A stretch of 64,000 nucleotides of DNA, taken from positions 1,736,001 to 1,800,000 of the forward strand of contig JARGXX010000099.1 in the NCBI GenBank assembly GCA_030374765.1, written 5' to 3'. Of this stretch, positions 28,511 through 38,729 are shown piece by piece. The notes under the pieces are model-generated. The model was not told where the DNA came from and ran no database searches. It saw only the letters and a program-made list of their open reading frames with translations. This stretch comes from Agarophyton chilense. Lineage: Eukaryota > Rhodophyta > Florideophyceae > Gracilariales > Gracilariaceae. Numbering within the stretch: the stretch's first letter is position 1; every line of letters starts with the position of its first letter. A program made the position numbers and the translations under genes.

Positions 28511-31210
28511 TCATCCACTGACGACTTCGAAAGCAGTTCCCTCAATAGTTTGGGCAGAGGTGTCAATTCTCAAAATTTGAACTCGTACCCTGGAGCCGGT
28601 AGTTAGCATAGACTTTGCAACTGCCAAAATAGCTCGATTTCGGTCAACTCCACTTTCCTGCTGGTCCCCGTCAGCCCCATTTCTAATCCTCTTGAGTTGA
28701 TGAAGTTTGAAAATGTCCGTGAGCAGTTTCCCAGAGACTTTGACTATAGAAGATAGTCCCGTCCCTTCTAGCGATACATCAATCTTCAAAGAGGACGACT
28801 TTGTTATAGTTACATTTCTTACCCGCCCTTTGAGGACAGAATGTTTCTTCCCTGCAACTGAACTCTGCTGTGCACAGTGTGCAGATAAAGACTCAAAAAG
28901 TGCATTTCTTCTATGATCTGCAACTGTTTTCTCGCCAGCTGAATGGCGTCTAGCTAGCCAGACTCGTAGCTCTTCCATCTGACGTTTTCCTGCAGGTTGT
29001 TTCCCGAATAGTATGCTTTTGATTTGCCTTTGAATCGTCAAATCTGCATATCGTCTAAGAGGAGCAGTCCCACATCGAGCAACATAGGAGGCAGCGTATC
29101 GCCCTTCCGGAAGCCAAACATTGTTTTGTTTGGCGAACTGTCGCACAAGAGCTCCGGCAGACGATAGAATATTATCTACGACCCCATGTGCACCGTTCGA
29201 TTGGAAGTCTACCACTTTAGCCATTCGAACTGATTTAGAGCTTGACTTGTCCTGACTTTTCACGAGTCGGACTGAGGCTATTGATTTAGAATCGATGATA
29301 TCCCTCTCAAATTTTGTGGGTTCATCCAATTCGTTTCCATTATATTTCCGATTCCGACGCAAGGGACGCTTGTTCAACTTAGCTGCAAGACCTGGAGCTA
29401 TTTTTGCCAAAAGATGCAGATCGTCAAATTCGTCCTGACTGACATCCGCAGCTTGGGCATTTTTCGTAAGCACAGCGTCGAACTGCTTGTAGTCGATTCG
29501 CTTCACTGGGGGCACTAGAGATGGATATATCTTCCATGAAAGTAACGCTTCGGTTTCAAGATCAAAATCTACTTCAATGGTAATAGCTTCGGTTGCAAGA
29601 TTAGAGCTAAAAGAGGCGGCATCCATAGCCGCGGCAGGCAGCATGTGAAGGGGTCTAAGTGGAAGATATAGGCTCATACCACGTTCCCGCGCCAGCTTGT
29701 CGATGGCAGAACCGGGCTTTACCACTTCGTCTACATCGGTGATGTGTAGAAAGAAATGCACCCTTTTCTCATGTTTGTGTAATATGACCGAAAAAGCGTC
29801 GTCTAGGAAGCGAGAGTTTTTGTCATCGATGCAGTAGACTCTCATGGGTGCTTGTCCTACCGCTTGCAGCACACGGCGCTGCTGCGCTGTTTCGTGGACG
29901 GTCTGTCTCGTGCTTAGTAAAGCCCGTCTCTTGCGGGAGATGAAACGCAGTTCTCTAGCATCCTTTAAAATTGAAGGTGGAAAGGACCATTCTCGACTTC
30001 CAAGTCTCTTCGGTTGCGGTGACTTGACATCAGAATTGACACCATTTGACGTAGCAGATATCTCCTGGTTCAAGCCATTGAGATTGGAAACACGCTTAGA
30101 TTCCCTGGGTGTTCCATCAGTTGCTGCAGTTGCACCTGTTGACCAGAAGTCCAAGTCCAAGAGCAAATGTGTAGCCCCATCATCTGTCGGCTGATAGCCC
30201 AACGACTCCAGGGCTGTCGCTGCCTTCCCTTTCGCGTTGCCGCCACCTGCAGCGATTAATTCAATTTCGCGCAGCATATCTAGCTGTTCTCTTGACCAGG
30301 CAGCCGGACGACGGCTTTCCTTATTAGATGGATTCTCAAGAATAACTTTGCATAGATCCGTGAATGAATTTCTGCCGCGGGATTCGACAACGGAGGGTGA
30401 CAAAGCACGCCAACCAGAGCCTGGAGTGGCCCTCTTAAAGCGCGTGGTGTCTGATGCGATAAGAACACCTGTTGCTGCCGTAACGGCAGCATGACGCCTG
30501 GGAGTTGCTGTGGAAGGAAGGGGGAACTGAGAACATGCAATTCGAAAAGAGTCTCGAAGAGCCTCGGGGTTTCCTTTTGGAATTCTTCGCATATTACTAT
30601 ACATATTTGTTAGATCAAGACTTCGGGGTGGTGAATTCCGGAGAAACTTGAGTCCCATTTCGATTACAGAAGCAAGGTCTTTCGGAGAAGAGGGTGTAAT
30701 AGACTTCGGCCATATTGATATCACTTCCCCAAAACTAATCTTTGACTCGAAGAAACTGAATTTGTCGGTGTCGGTAAACTCGACAAAGTTGACTCCAATG
30801 GCTTTCCCAGAAATCGAAGAGACGAATGCGAAGCGGATTTCGCCTTTGTACCATACCTCTAGAACAGAACCATTACTTAGCTCTTCGGTCCAAGGTTTCG
30901 GTTTCGAGTGTCGTTCACCAATTAAAGTGCGATTCTTATTATCTTCCGAAAGCGCGCACCGAGGTTTACAAAAGTTCGAATCGTTGTGAGAGAGCGGCAG
31001 TACTTCGGCAGCATGGGGTCGCCTACTTGTGGAGGAAAGAAACAGCGAACGAAGTTGAAGCCGCCGAGGATAGTGACCAACTTGTGCTGGACTTGAAAGT
31101 AAGGCTGACGATGAGATATGCGGAAAACTGGTGACAGGGAACAGAGATACAAAACAGAAAGAATTTCGGCGCCTTGGCGCGTTGACGTCGCTTGCAACTT
31201 CTGACGTCAT
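28511..31210 (-). CDS. Plastid-type RNB exoribonuclease (RNase II/R, RNR1-like)
   Basis: A single-exon 899-residue protein; the ATG at 31210 was chosen over an upstream GTG. Residues 1-70 are Ser/Arg-rich and hydrophobic, like an organelle transit peptide. A cold-shock-like region lies about 105-175. The RNB domain begins at RVYCIDDKNSRFLDDAFSV (about 457-475) and contains HITDVDEVVKPGSAIDKLARERG and APLRRYADLTIQRQI, followed by a C-terminal S1-like region. The enzyme would degrade or trim RNA 3' to 5', as plant RNR1 does in rRNA and mRNA maturation in plastids. Of the four metal-site acids, D462, D470 and D471 are kept, but the position of E. coli RNase II D207 is F468. SPIRRY is TAPLRRY here. 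Activity may be altered. Confidence 0.88.
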   Translation of the reverse strand: MTSEVASDVNAPRRRNSFCFVSLFPVTSFPHISSSALLSSPAQVGHYPRRLQLRSLFLSSTSRRPHAAEVLPLSHNDSNFCKPRCALSEDNKNRTLIGERHSKPKPWTEELSNGSVLEVWYKGEIRFAFVSSISGKAIGVNFVEFTDTDKFSFFESKISFGEVISIWPKSITPSSPKDLASVIEMGLKFLRNSPPRSLDLTNMYSNMRRIPKGNPEALRDSFRIACSQFPLPSTATPRRHAAVTAATGVLIASDTTRFKRATPGSGWRALSPSVVESRGRNSFTDLCKVILENPSNKESRRPAAWSREQLDMLREIELIAAGGGNAKGKAATALESLGYQPTDDGATHLLLDLDFWSTGATAATDGTPRESKRVSNLNGLNQEISATSNGVNSDVKSPQPKRLGSREWSFPPSILKDARELRFISRKRRALLSTRQTVHETAQQRRVLQAVGQAPMRVYCIDDKNSRFLDDAFSVILHKHEKRVHFFLHITDVDEVVKPGSAIDKLARERGMSLYLPLRPLHMLPAAAMDAASFSSNLATEAITIEVDFDLETEALLSWKIYPSLVPPVKRIDYKQFDAVLTKNAQAADVSQDEFDDLHLLAKIAPGLAAKLNKRPLRRNRKYNGNELDEPTKFERDIIDSKSIASVRLVKSQDKSSSKSVRMAKVVDFQSNGAHGVVDNILSSAGALVRQFAKQNNVWLPEGRYAASYVARCGTAPLRRYADLTIQRQIKSILFGKQPAGKRQMEELRVWLARRHSAGEKTVADHRRNALFESLSAHCAQQSSVAGKKHSVLKGRVRNVTITKSSSLKIDVSLEGTGLSSIVKVSGKLLTDIFKLHQLKRIRNGADGDQQESGVDRNRAILAVAKSMLTTGSRVRVQILRIDTSAQTIEGTAFEVVSG

Positions 31211-31385
31211 GCTTGGCAGCTGTGACACAAATCGTATGTGACTCGTTTGCTTGTTTGGCTCACTCTCATGCGCTTCCTAGCTATATTTAGTGGGCTTGTT
31301 TCAAATGCTTCAACCGAATGGAAGCTCATGGACAGTTTCTGAGAAGATTCGGGCGATGGGCTGGACACTCTTCACGGTCAAAGAG

Positions 31386-31400
31386 GGTTAGCAATTGCTG
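31386..31400 (+). promoter_or_regulatory. 15-bp motif with palindromic core, copy 2
   Basis: Identical to 8246-8260 and 31605-31619. It is followed at once by GGCAATTGCC, a second palindrome with the same CAATTG centre, so two dyads lie side by side here. Confidence 0.5.
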
Positions 31401-31604
31401 GCAATTGCCACCCGCTGCCTGAACCCCAAACACCCACAAACATGCACACACGATCTGTGAGTGATGTGGAAGGCTTGACGGAAGTCTATACAGTGCCGAA
31501 ACGTGAGAAGAGAAGCTGCAATCCTGGGCAAATGAAAACTGAATTTTGCCAACTTATATGCAAGCTTCAGTTGTTCTTGAACCTTCCGCCAACGATCCAA
31601 TTCA

Positions 31605-31619
31605 GGGTTAGCAATTGCT
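31605..31619 (+). promoter_or_regulatory. 15-bp motif with palindromic core, copy 3
   Basis: Identical to copies 1 and 2, in the same orientation, 219 nt from copy 2. Confidence 0.5.
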
Positions 31620-32763
31620 ATTGCTAGCTAGCCAGCTTTTAAGATTTTTTTTGTTGCATTGTGGTCCACGGTGGACCTCCACGAATATCTGGTTGACGTT
31701 CTCCAAACCATCAGCTGCCATCCGTATCCTTCCCCCTCCTTCCCCCTGTCTCCTCGATCATGCGTACTCTCCCGGCCTCTTAACTACCGTCACATCTTTC
31801 ATATGACCTGCAATGCAGAGCAGGAGCACATTCATTAAATCGCTCGAGAAGGATATTATTGCATCATTCGTTATGCGCTTTGCAGCATAACACGGCCGGG
31901 ATGATAGCACTTCAAAGCTTCTGTAGTAAAGCTACTTGGTTATATCAACTGATTTCCACTAGAAGTGGTTCCCATGGGTCGATTGTATCGACAGGTCCAC
32001 CTTGCGAGCGTATTCCTATCTGGATTCGGACTGCGGAGTACGACCCATCGAGAAAAATGGACTATGGACAAGCTAATCGACGTATGCTGAGCCTCCATGG
32101 GTAAATCAATCTCTTGTACGTATTTGTTGAGGGTGATAGAGTCTACGGGGACAAAAAAGTAAACCCCTCTTTAGCCCGACGACAACGCTGAAACTCAGGG
32201 CGACGAAAGGACAGAGTGGCACGAAGCACAACCGGATCTCTTGTACGGAACAGGCTCGCTGTATGCTGAAGATTGTCGAACAGTTCTCTTTTCACTTTTT
32301 GCTGACGATTACTTCCAGCTGTCGAGCTGGATAATACAATGTAGAATTATACGAGAATGGCTTGCTATGCTACGAAAAAATTGACGGGTCGCGACCGTTC
32401 CATTCACCCAAGCTCTCCTTTCGCGGTTTATGCTCTGAGCTTGACGAAACGACAAAAACTTCCAACTTACAGAATTGTATCAATTCATTAGCTACTCAAG
32501 GGAGATAATTTCGTCCGTACTAAGTGTTGCATTTAACGCCATCTCAAGTTTTACGCCCCATTACTTAATTTCTCACACCAATTCTAACATTCTACGTCGA
32601 TTATGGCCGTGTGCGACCATTCAGCTCGCCCATTCTGCCGACACTCTCCCTTTCGGTCTGCAGCAACTAAAAGCTTCCCGATGTCTCCTCTCAGAATGCC
32701 ACACTTACTGTGAATCTTATTGGGTTTCTTGTGAGCGTGCTTCTAGACAAAGTGCCGATAACC

Positions 32764-34155
32764 ATGAATCTTGAACACCCACAGTCTTCACATTATGTAG
32801 CCCACCAAACACAGCAACACAGGCAAGCCGAGCATCCGTATCCATCAACCTGGACTTCCTCCCACACACCACAACGATACGAATCAGCTCAACCGGCTGC
32901 ACCAGCGTTACCCGTCGTAACCATGAACGTTTACGCTATTCCATTTGCATATACAGTGAACAACGAGCCGCTCTTCTTGCAATTTGGTAGTCATTTTGCT
33001 GCGGAGGCAGCGCAATCCGCCTCATATCTCCGGCAAAGATATTGGCAAATGAAAACCCAACCGGCAACCCGAGAGGATTATGCTTATTCTGCGGCGGCCG
33101 TCAGTCGTCCTGCTCGAGCTTTTGACCAAATGCAAGCTTCCGCAACCGATCGTTATCAGCATTATGAGTCGGGAAGTGTCCCGCGACCTCAGCCCACGTT
33201 CGAATATCAGTATTCAACTGGCAATGCAGAAGGAAGAGCGCGGGAGCATAACACAATTGTGCCTCGTTCAGTAGGGAACGAGATGAACCCGCAACCACCG
33301 CCTCTACCTCAAAGAGTACACCGCGAACCGGAAGTTGCGAGAAGCGTAGTCCCAGATATACCTCCCGTTCAATCTATTTCAGCTAAAGACGGCATTAAAA
33401 ACCACCATGTGAATTCTGCCATGCACCCAACGCATGTCAATAGCAATGTCAACTACGAAACAGAGGACCGGTGCAGTGATCGAAGTGGGCGAGGCCTAGG
33501 AGTGGCTGCGAACGTTCTGAAAGAACAGAGCGCTCACCACGAGAGCAATGACGTTCGAGATTCTTCTCATCATCCCATGAGTATTCCGAATGTTTCACAT
33601 CCGAATGATGTAACTGTGAAAACATCCAACTTTTCTGAGAGCGACAAACCATCAAGATCGAGAGGTTCGAAACGTTTTTCAGATGGACATTCTAATGACA
33701 CAGAGGGGCGGTCCTCTAAGAGAAGTAGGCTTCACTGGACTCAGGAGCTGCATGCATCTTTTCTAGCGGCAGTTGAGAAGCTCGGTATAGGAAAGGCAGT
33801 GCCGACTTCAATTATCCGGGAAATGGGGGTTGAAGGGTTAACCAGAGAAAACGTGGCGTCGCATCTACAAAAGCATAGAACTAGCTTGAAGAAGGCCGAG
33901 GACGAGGCTGAAAAGAAAGAGCTTGTAGAGACTTTGAAAATATTCATACAAAGTGACCCCAATAACCCACGTAAGGGTATGTCGGATGAAGATGTCTTGA
34001 AGGAAGCTGCTGCTCGGCAAAGATTACGAAGGAACGAGAAAGAAACAACCCTTAAAGATTCGGTTCAGGCCATTGCACCTCATGCACCCAAGCATCACAC
34101 ACAAGGCACAGAGCGTCAGGAGCCACCAAAAGCTCAAAAAAGGGGTAATCGCTGA
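32764..34155 (+). CDS. GARP-family (MYB-related) transcription factor
   Basis: A single-exon 463-residue protein starting at the first ATG (32764). Residues about 322-378 form a GARP/B-motif DNA-binding domain: RLHWTQELHASFLAAVEKLG, then IREMGVEGLTRENVASHLQKHR, with the diagnostic SHLQKHR. This is the domain of plant ARR-B, PHR, KANADI and LUX proteins. No receiver domain or MYB-CC coiled coil is present. The N-terminal 300 residues are rich in Gln, His, Ser and Pro, which suggests an activation or disordered region. A basic KRSR stretch next to the domain may be the nuclear signal. A helical charged segment and a basic tail follow the domain. The targets are unknown; stress or nutrient control is only family-based speculation. 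Confidence 0.88.
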   Translation: MNLEHPQSSHYVAHQTQQHRQAEHPYPSTWTSSHTPQRYESAQPAAPALPVVTMNVYAIPFAYTVNNEPLFLQFGSHFAAEAAQSASYLRQRYWQMKTQPATREDYAYSAAAVSRPARAFDQMQASATDRYQHYESGSVPRPQPTFEYQYSTGNAEGRAREHNTIVPRSVGNEMNPQPPPLPQRVHREPEVARSVVPDIPPVQSISAKDGIKNHHVNSAMHPTHVNSNVNYETEDRCSDRSGRGLGVAANVLKEQSAHHESNDVRDSSHHPMSIPNVSHPNDVTVKTSNFSESDKPSRSRGSKRFSDGHSNDTEGRSSKRSRLHWTQELHASFLAAVEKLGIGKAVPTSIIREMGVEGLTRENVASHLQKHRTSLKKAEDEAEKKELVETLKIFIQSDPNNPRKGMSDEDVLKEAAARQRLRRNEKETTLKDSVQAIAPHAPKHHTQGTERQEPPKAQKRGNR

Positions 34156-35765
34156 TCATTTAGTTTCTGTCACGTTTATTGGATCTCCTCATTCACTGGC
34201 ATGATGGAGCCGCAGTGGTTTTCGAATCCTCTGCTTTGCTTTTTCAGCGTCACAAGTCTCTACTTCGGGTAAACCAGTAGAAATCCAGCGGAATGAATGC
34301 GTGAATGTACAAAAGCTTATCACAACAGCGTAGCCTATAATCCAACAATACCAACTGTCAACTCAGTGGAGCTTTTGAGAAACCAGTTCTCTCTCCCCCC
34401 CATCCCCCAATCCTTTTTATAAGATTGTAAAATTGCGTACTCAATGACTAATTGAGTTTTACCGTTTTACGGCTCGGACGGCCCCTGTACTCATTCTCGC
34501 TCGACTACAGCCGATTCGTTCTCGAGGGCCGTTGAAGATGTTTTGGGACATTATGTTATTTCCTTTCCAGTAGCAACAGAAAAGAATCTACGATACGGGT
34601 GCGGACCTCGGAACTAGAAAGAATTTCAGCAGTTTCGCTTAGGGGGGGCTCTTTCAACAACACATCATGCTGCCATCAGCTCCCCGTACCGAACGATCAG
34701 CTCATAGTCAGGGTCAGAGTCTTCACTCAACGATGGTCAAAAAAATCTTTGGTGGTAGGAAATGGAGAGATCCAAATCAACGCAGGATGTTTTCAATAGT
34801 CCTGGAATAGAGAGCTTTGGACCCTAGTCAGAGAGTAATCTGTCATGAACAAGAAGCTCGTGTTTAAAAGCGAACAGGGATCCCATTTCTGCCTGTACCG
34901 AGACGGACGAAAGCTACGCGTACTTCCTCTAAAAGTTCTTTTCTGATGAATGTTAAGGCCTTTAACTTTTTGTGGACAGCTTGGGCTGAACTTCTCGGCC
35001 CCGAATCCATATGCAAAAGATGAAAAGCGACAACTCTGTACAAAGGAAATGTATCGGACCATCAGGCAGAACGTCAGCGTAGACTGACACAGACTGACAC
35101 AAGTGCTGATCATCATCATGGCACCTGGCATGACTAGCTTTAGTGGTCGTGATCGTGGTGATATCTAGACGTAACGGATACATGATGACTATCATATTCT
35201 TTCTTCCCATCAGCATGCCATAGCCATCATGGCAATATTATGCTGATGGGGTTAGAGGGGTCCTGATATACACATACATCGCATGCGAACAATAGGTGCA
35301 GATTGATATTGACAGTGCATACTTCCCAACGTCATGCATCATGATGGCACGGCTCTTTTTCCGTGCTCCGCTCGTATTGTTCAGCAGGGTGCTTGCTTGA
35401 ACAGTGGTCGCTGACGATTTGCTTCAGCAATTGGTTACAGGTTCCATTTGGTTACCAACGCACATCGATTATCCTTTCCCTTGTCCTTTGTGTAGACCAC
35501 ACATGTAATTAATTGTCCAACGGGTGAGAGTTTCTTGTCAAATATCGATTGTCGCCGATAACGGTTACCCCTGGTCACCTGTACTCCACGACTACTGTGA
35601 CGGACTGGTTTTTTTAATTTCTCGGAACTCGATTGGTTGTGCAACAGGAAGGCGCTCCCAGAAGCTTTCTTTCGAAACAAAATCGTTGTAGACTTTTGAC
35701 TTGATCCGTCTTCTCGACTTAACGACGAACTAATTCTCCATGGCATTTCGAATTTGATTAGCATA
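34156..35765. other. 1.6 kb intergenic region with a hairpin-forming repeat
   Basis: No gene is supported. The region holds a two-unit direct repeat AGACTGACAC (35083-35102) and, at 35206-35250, an imperfect inverted repeat with repeated CATCATGG-like strings around it. Confidence 0.5.
35206..35250. repeat. Inverted repeat able to form a hairpin
   Basis: The outer arms CCCATCAGCAT (35206-35216) and ATGCTGATGGG (35240-35250) are perfect complements. The inner arms GCCAT (35217-35221) and ATGGC (35229-35233) pair as well, with a 7-nt loop and a 6-nt one-sided bulge. Confidence 0.8.
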
Positions 35766-36683
35766 ATGCCGGTTATACCTCAAATTCTGCTTCTTTTGCT
35801 CATGAACCTAGGAGTAAAATGCATAAGAGTCAACATCGGAAAAACCGGCATCGGTCCAGTTCCGCCGTTCGGAGAAACAGCCTCGCAAATGTCTGGATCA
35901 TTAATTGAGGCCTTCAGCCACAACATCCAACATAATTCAAGTACCTATTCCGACGTTCCTTCAAAAATTTCATCATCCCCAGGAGTTGATGTAATGGATA
36001 TACATCCATCTCCTTATCCAGAGGATCTAATGGCTTCTGATTCACCGGAACTTGAAAGCATTGTATTTGTGTACCCATCTCTTCCAATCCAGGAAGGGCT
36101 TATGGTTCACAACCTTATGGAAACTGACGAACAAGACCGCATATCAATACCTTCTCTTGAAGCTGTCGTTCCTCTTGAATCCGATCCTCAGCCATCTGAA
36201 GCCCCGTATGTTGAATTTGTAATGTCGCCATCGGTCATTGTGCTCCATCCACCCGACTTCCCTGAGCTTGAAGTTACACCAACTAGGTCTCCAGCCCCAT
36301 TCTCCGGAACTGGGGTTTCAGCTTCTACAATCGGGTCATCGGCAACACTTTCCGGTCGAATGACCTCATCACGGCTCGTGGGTATCACAGTCGCACTGCT
36401 TACCGTTTTCGGAACTCTGTCTACTGTCACAGCAATTTCATTTTATGGGAGAAACACCAATCCGTACCGGCCCTTCATTACCGGAGCCTCCCTTTCAGAA
36501 GAGAGCTTTGACTTTGCCCAAGATCCTGTTCCAGAAACGCTCAATAGCATTCATAACAGTCGGGAATCAAACATCCAGACGCGGAGGTACGAGGCAGCCA
36601 GTCTCAACCGAGATATTGAACCTGCGGAACGTCTCGCAGCAGCAAAACTTCTCGAGGATATCCCAGATCGACATTGTAGATGA
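35766..36683 (+). CDS. Single-pass membrane protein, unrecognised
   Basis: A single-exon protein of 305 residues from the ATG at 35766. MPVIPQILLLLLMNLGVKC is a good signal peptide. About 175 residues of Ser, Pro, Glu and Asp-rich, Cys-free sequence follow, with few charged-basic residues, probably extracellular and disordered. One membrane helix, about 199-223 (LVGITVALLTVFGTLSTVTAISF), comes next, then a cytosolic tail of about 80 residues with a basic C-terminus. The topology is type I. No known domain was seen. The acidic, proline-rich ectodomain suggests a wall-associated or mucin-like surface protein (inference). It converges on DDX18, with 183 nt between stops. Confidence 0.55.
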   Translation: MPVIPQILLLLLMNLGVKCIRVNIGKTGIGPVPPFGETASQMSGSLIEAFSHNIQHNSSTYSDVPSKISSSPGVDVMDIHPSPYPEDLMASDSPELESIVFVYPSLPIQEGLMVHNLMETDEQDRISIPSLEAVVPLESDPQPSEAPYVEFVMSPSVIVLHPPDFPELEVTPTRSPAPFSGTGVSASTIGSSATLSGRMTSSRLVGITVALLTVFGTLSTVTAISFYGRNTNPYRPFITGASLSEESFDFAQDPVPETLNSIHNSRESNIQTRRYEAASLNRDIEPAERLAAAKLLEDIPDRHCR

Positions 36684-36866
36684 TATCGCTCCGATGCAGT
36701 CATTGGGAGCATTCTGGAAAGGTTGCACGATCCCAATAGTCCACCCGCTTCATAGAACACTTGGAAAAAAACTTGAGAACCGCACAAATTAAGTGCTGCA
36801 ATCAGCAAGAGATTAACATCAACATCGTCTGTAATGAGAATTGGCCTCTCGAACGAGAAAAAATAG

Positions 36867-38729
36867 CTATCTTGAGAATTGACGAGCATCCCCATCGTCT
36901 CGCCTTCCGTAGGGGTTAGAAGCGGAAAATGCATGACCAGTATTCTTTTGTCTAATTATCTCGCGCAGTTTGTGTTGCTGGCCACGATATCCTTTTCCAT
37001 GACCACCTCCCCCGCCCCGTCGGACTTGCCCTTTGCTGCTGCCCATGATATTGAGATTAACCCTGGGAGGGTTATCGAAGCAAAAACTGGCTGCAACTGC
37101 ATTAAGGTCTAACCCATGGACGTTGAAAATGTCTTTCATGGCATGACTGGCATATGCTTGTAGATATGAACGGTAGGCGTCCTTGGCAGACCGATTGAGG
37201 GCATAATTGGTCGATATCAACTTTTCAAGCTGAGGCTGTACTTTTGCAAGTTTCTTTTCAGGAAACTCATATTCATTGAGAGGTATTTTTGCTGCTTTCA
37301 GATGACGTAAAAATCCAAGTTCTGACGGCAAAAGAAACAATAATGCTTTTCCCTTCCCATCTACACCGCGAGCAGTTCTTCCGACGCGATGAATGTATTC
37401 TTTTGGTTCATCAGGCGGGTCGAATTGTATGATCCAGTCTACGGCGGGGATATCCAACCCACGTGCAGCAACATCAGTGCATATGAGAATAGCAGTGCTG
37501 GCGTTACAAAACTTGTAAAACGTCGTTGTGCGCTTGTTTTGCTTTTGACGCCCATGTAAGTCCATGACAGGTATGTCAACATGATTGAGAAGTTCGTAGT
37601 AGAACTTGACCGCGTTGCAGCTTGACATAAAGACTATGATCTTCTTCTTAAGATTTCTGCGTAGGAAGGTATAAAGAAGTACGAATCGTTTTTCGTTCTG
37701 AATGATAACATATCCTTGCTCTAGGCCTGCGACGGTAGATACCTCTGTCTTATCGTGTACACCCACATACACCGGTCTATTTCTGAACGAAACCCTGACT
37801 AGGTCCTCGACCTTCGTTGTTTGCGTAGCAGAAAACAACATGGTTTGACGTTTCTTTGGGAGATACTTGATAATCTGATGCATTTCTTCCTCGAAGCCAA
37901 TCTCTAGACATCTATCCGCTTCATCGATAACCAATACCTGAAGATTCTTGAACACAAATCCAGGAGTGTTCTGCAGGTGATCTAGCAACCGTCCAGGAGT
38001 GGCAACAAGTATTGCAACACCCTTTTGGAGTTTATCAGCCTCTGCTTTTCTATTTGCGCCTCCCATTACAATACTATGGGTCTGGGAGTGGTATTTGCAT
38101 ATTTCCGTGACCACGCCATAAATCTGAAGGGCCAGTTCTCGAGTTGGCGAAATTACTACTGCCGCCGTTCCGTTTCGATTAGTCCACTTTACGCGGAAAA
38201 GAAGTTCAATGACTGGAATCAGGAATGCCAAAGTCTTTCCTGAACCTGTTCTAGCAGCACCAAGTACATCTCGTCCTGACATTCCATGTGGTATAGACCG
38301 TGCTTGTACTTCGGTCATGCGTTCAAACTTCATGTCCGTCAATGCGCTCAGAGTCTTCTGAGATAGGTTGAGTTCTTCAAACTTTCTCTTCGTGAGCACA
38401 CCGTCGGTGGCAATGTCCTCTTCCTTTGTCTCTGCAACTTCCATCGTACTGGGCTTCTTGGCTTTCGTGCCAGTACTGCAGTTGCCGTGCTCTTGAATCG
38501 CATCCCTGTCAGCTTTGGTAGGGCTAGCTACCATGGAAAGGGTTTTAGAGATTTCAATGGATGGATTTTCTATACACACTTCCAGCTTTTCAGTTTGGAG
38601 TTCATTTGGGTCGGGGTTGGTCTCTTGAGAGAGAGCTTGGGTGGTCGAGGCGCCGCTTCCCTTCTTAGCCTTCTTAGGTCGCTTCTTCCGTATCTCTTGG
38701 TCATCATTCTTACGTTTTCGAGGGACCAT
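36867..38729 (-). CDS. DDX18: DEAD-box RNA helicase, DDX18/Has1 type
   Basis: A single-exon 620-residue protein; the ATG at 38729 was chosen because upstream in-frame starts are not ATG. A Lys-rich N-terminus carries nuclear and nucleolar-type signals ([22 protein letters not shown]). The helicase core then shows ARTGSGKT (I), SPTRELA (Ia), TPGRLLDHL (Ib), DEAD (II), SAT (III), [11 protein letters not shown] (V) and HRVGRTARG (VI). The [24 protein letters not shown] segment is typical of Has1/DDX18, and the C-terminal extension fits DUF4217, ending in a Gly/Arg-rich tail. Has1/DDX18 unwinds snoRNA and pre-rRNA helices for 60S and 40S assembly in the nucleolus. It is divergent from TFIP11 across 0.73 kb. 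Confidence 0.94.
   Translation of the reverse strand: MVPRKRKNDDQEIRKKRPKKAKKGSGASTTQALSQETNPDPNELQTEKLEVCIENPSIEISKTLSMVASPTKADRDAIQEHGNCSTGTKAKKPSTMEVAETKEEDIATDGVLTKRKFEELNLSQKTLSALTDMKFERMTEVQARSIPHGMSGRDVLGAARTGSGKTLAFLIPVIELLFRVKWTNRNGTAAVVISPTRELALQIYGVVTEICKYHSQTHSIVMGGANRKAEADKLQKGVAILVATPGRLLDHLQNTPGFVFKNLQVLVIDEADRCLEIGFEEEMHQIIKYLPKKRQTMLFSATQTTKVEDLVRVSFRNRPVYVGVHDKTEVSTVAGLEQGYVIIQNEKRFVLLYTFLRRNLKKKIIVFMSSCNAVKFYYELLNHVDIPVMDLHGRQKQNKRTTTFYKFCNASTAILICTDVAARGLDIPAVDWIIQFDPPDEPKEYIHRVGRTARGVDGKGKALLFLLPSELGFLRHLKAAKIPLNEYEFPEKKLAKVQPQLEKLISTNYALNRSAKDAYRSYLQAYASHAMKDIFNVHGLDLNAVAASFCFDNPPRVNLNIMGSSKGQVRRGGGGGHGKGYRGQQHKLREIIRQKNTGHAFSASNPYGRRDDGDARQFSR

Larger units (their letters stand above)
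31211..32763. promoter_or_regulatory. Divergent intergenic region between the RNB enzyme and GARP genes
   Basis: A 1.55 kb region with two identical copies of GGGTTAGCAATTGCT (31386-31400, 31605-31619), 176 and 395 nt upstream of the RNB enzyme ATG. The second is followed by another CTAGCTAGC palindrome-like stretch. Small open frames have no recognisable motif. Confidence 0.55.
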
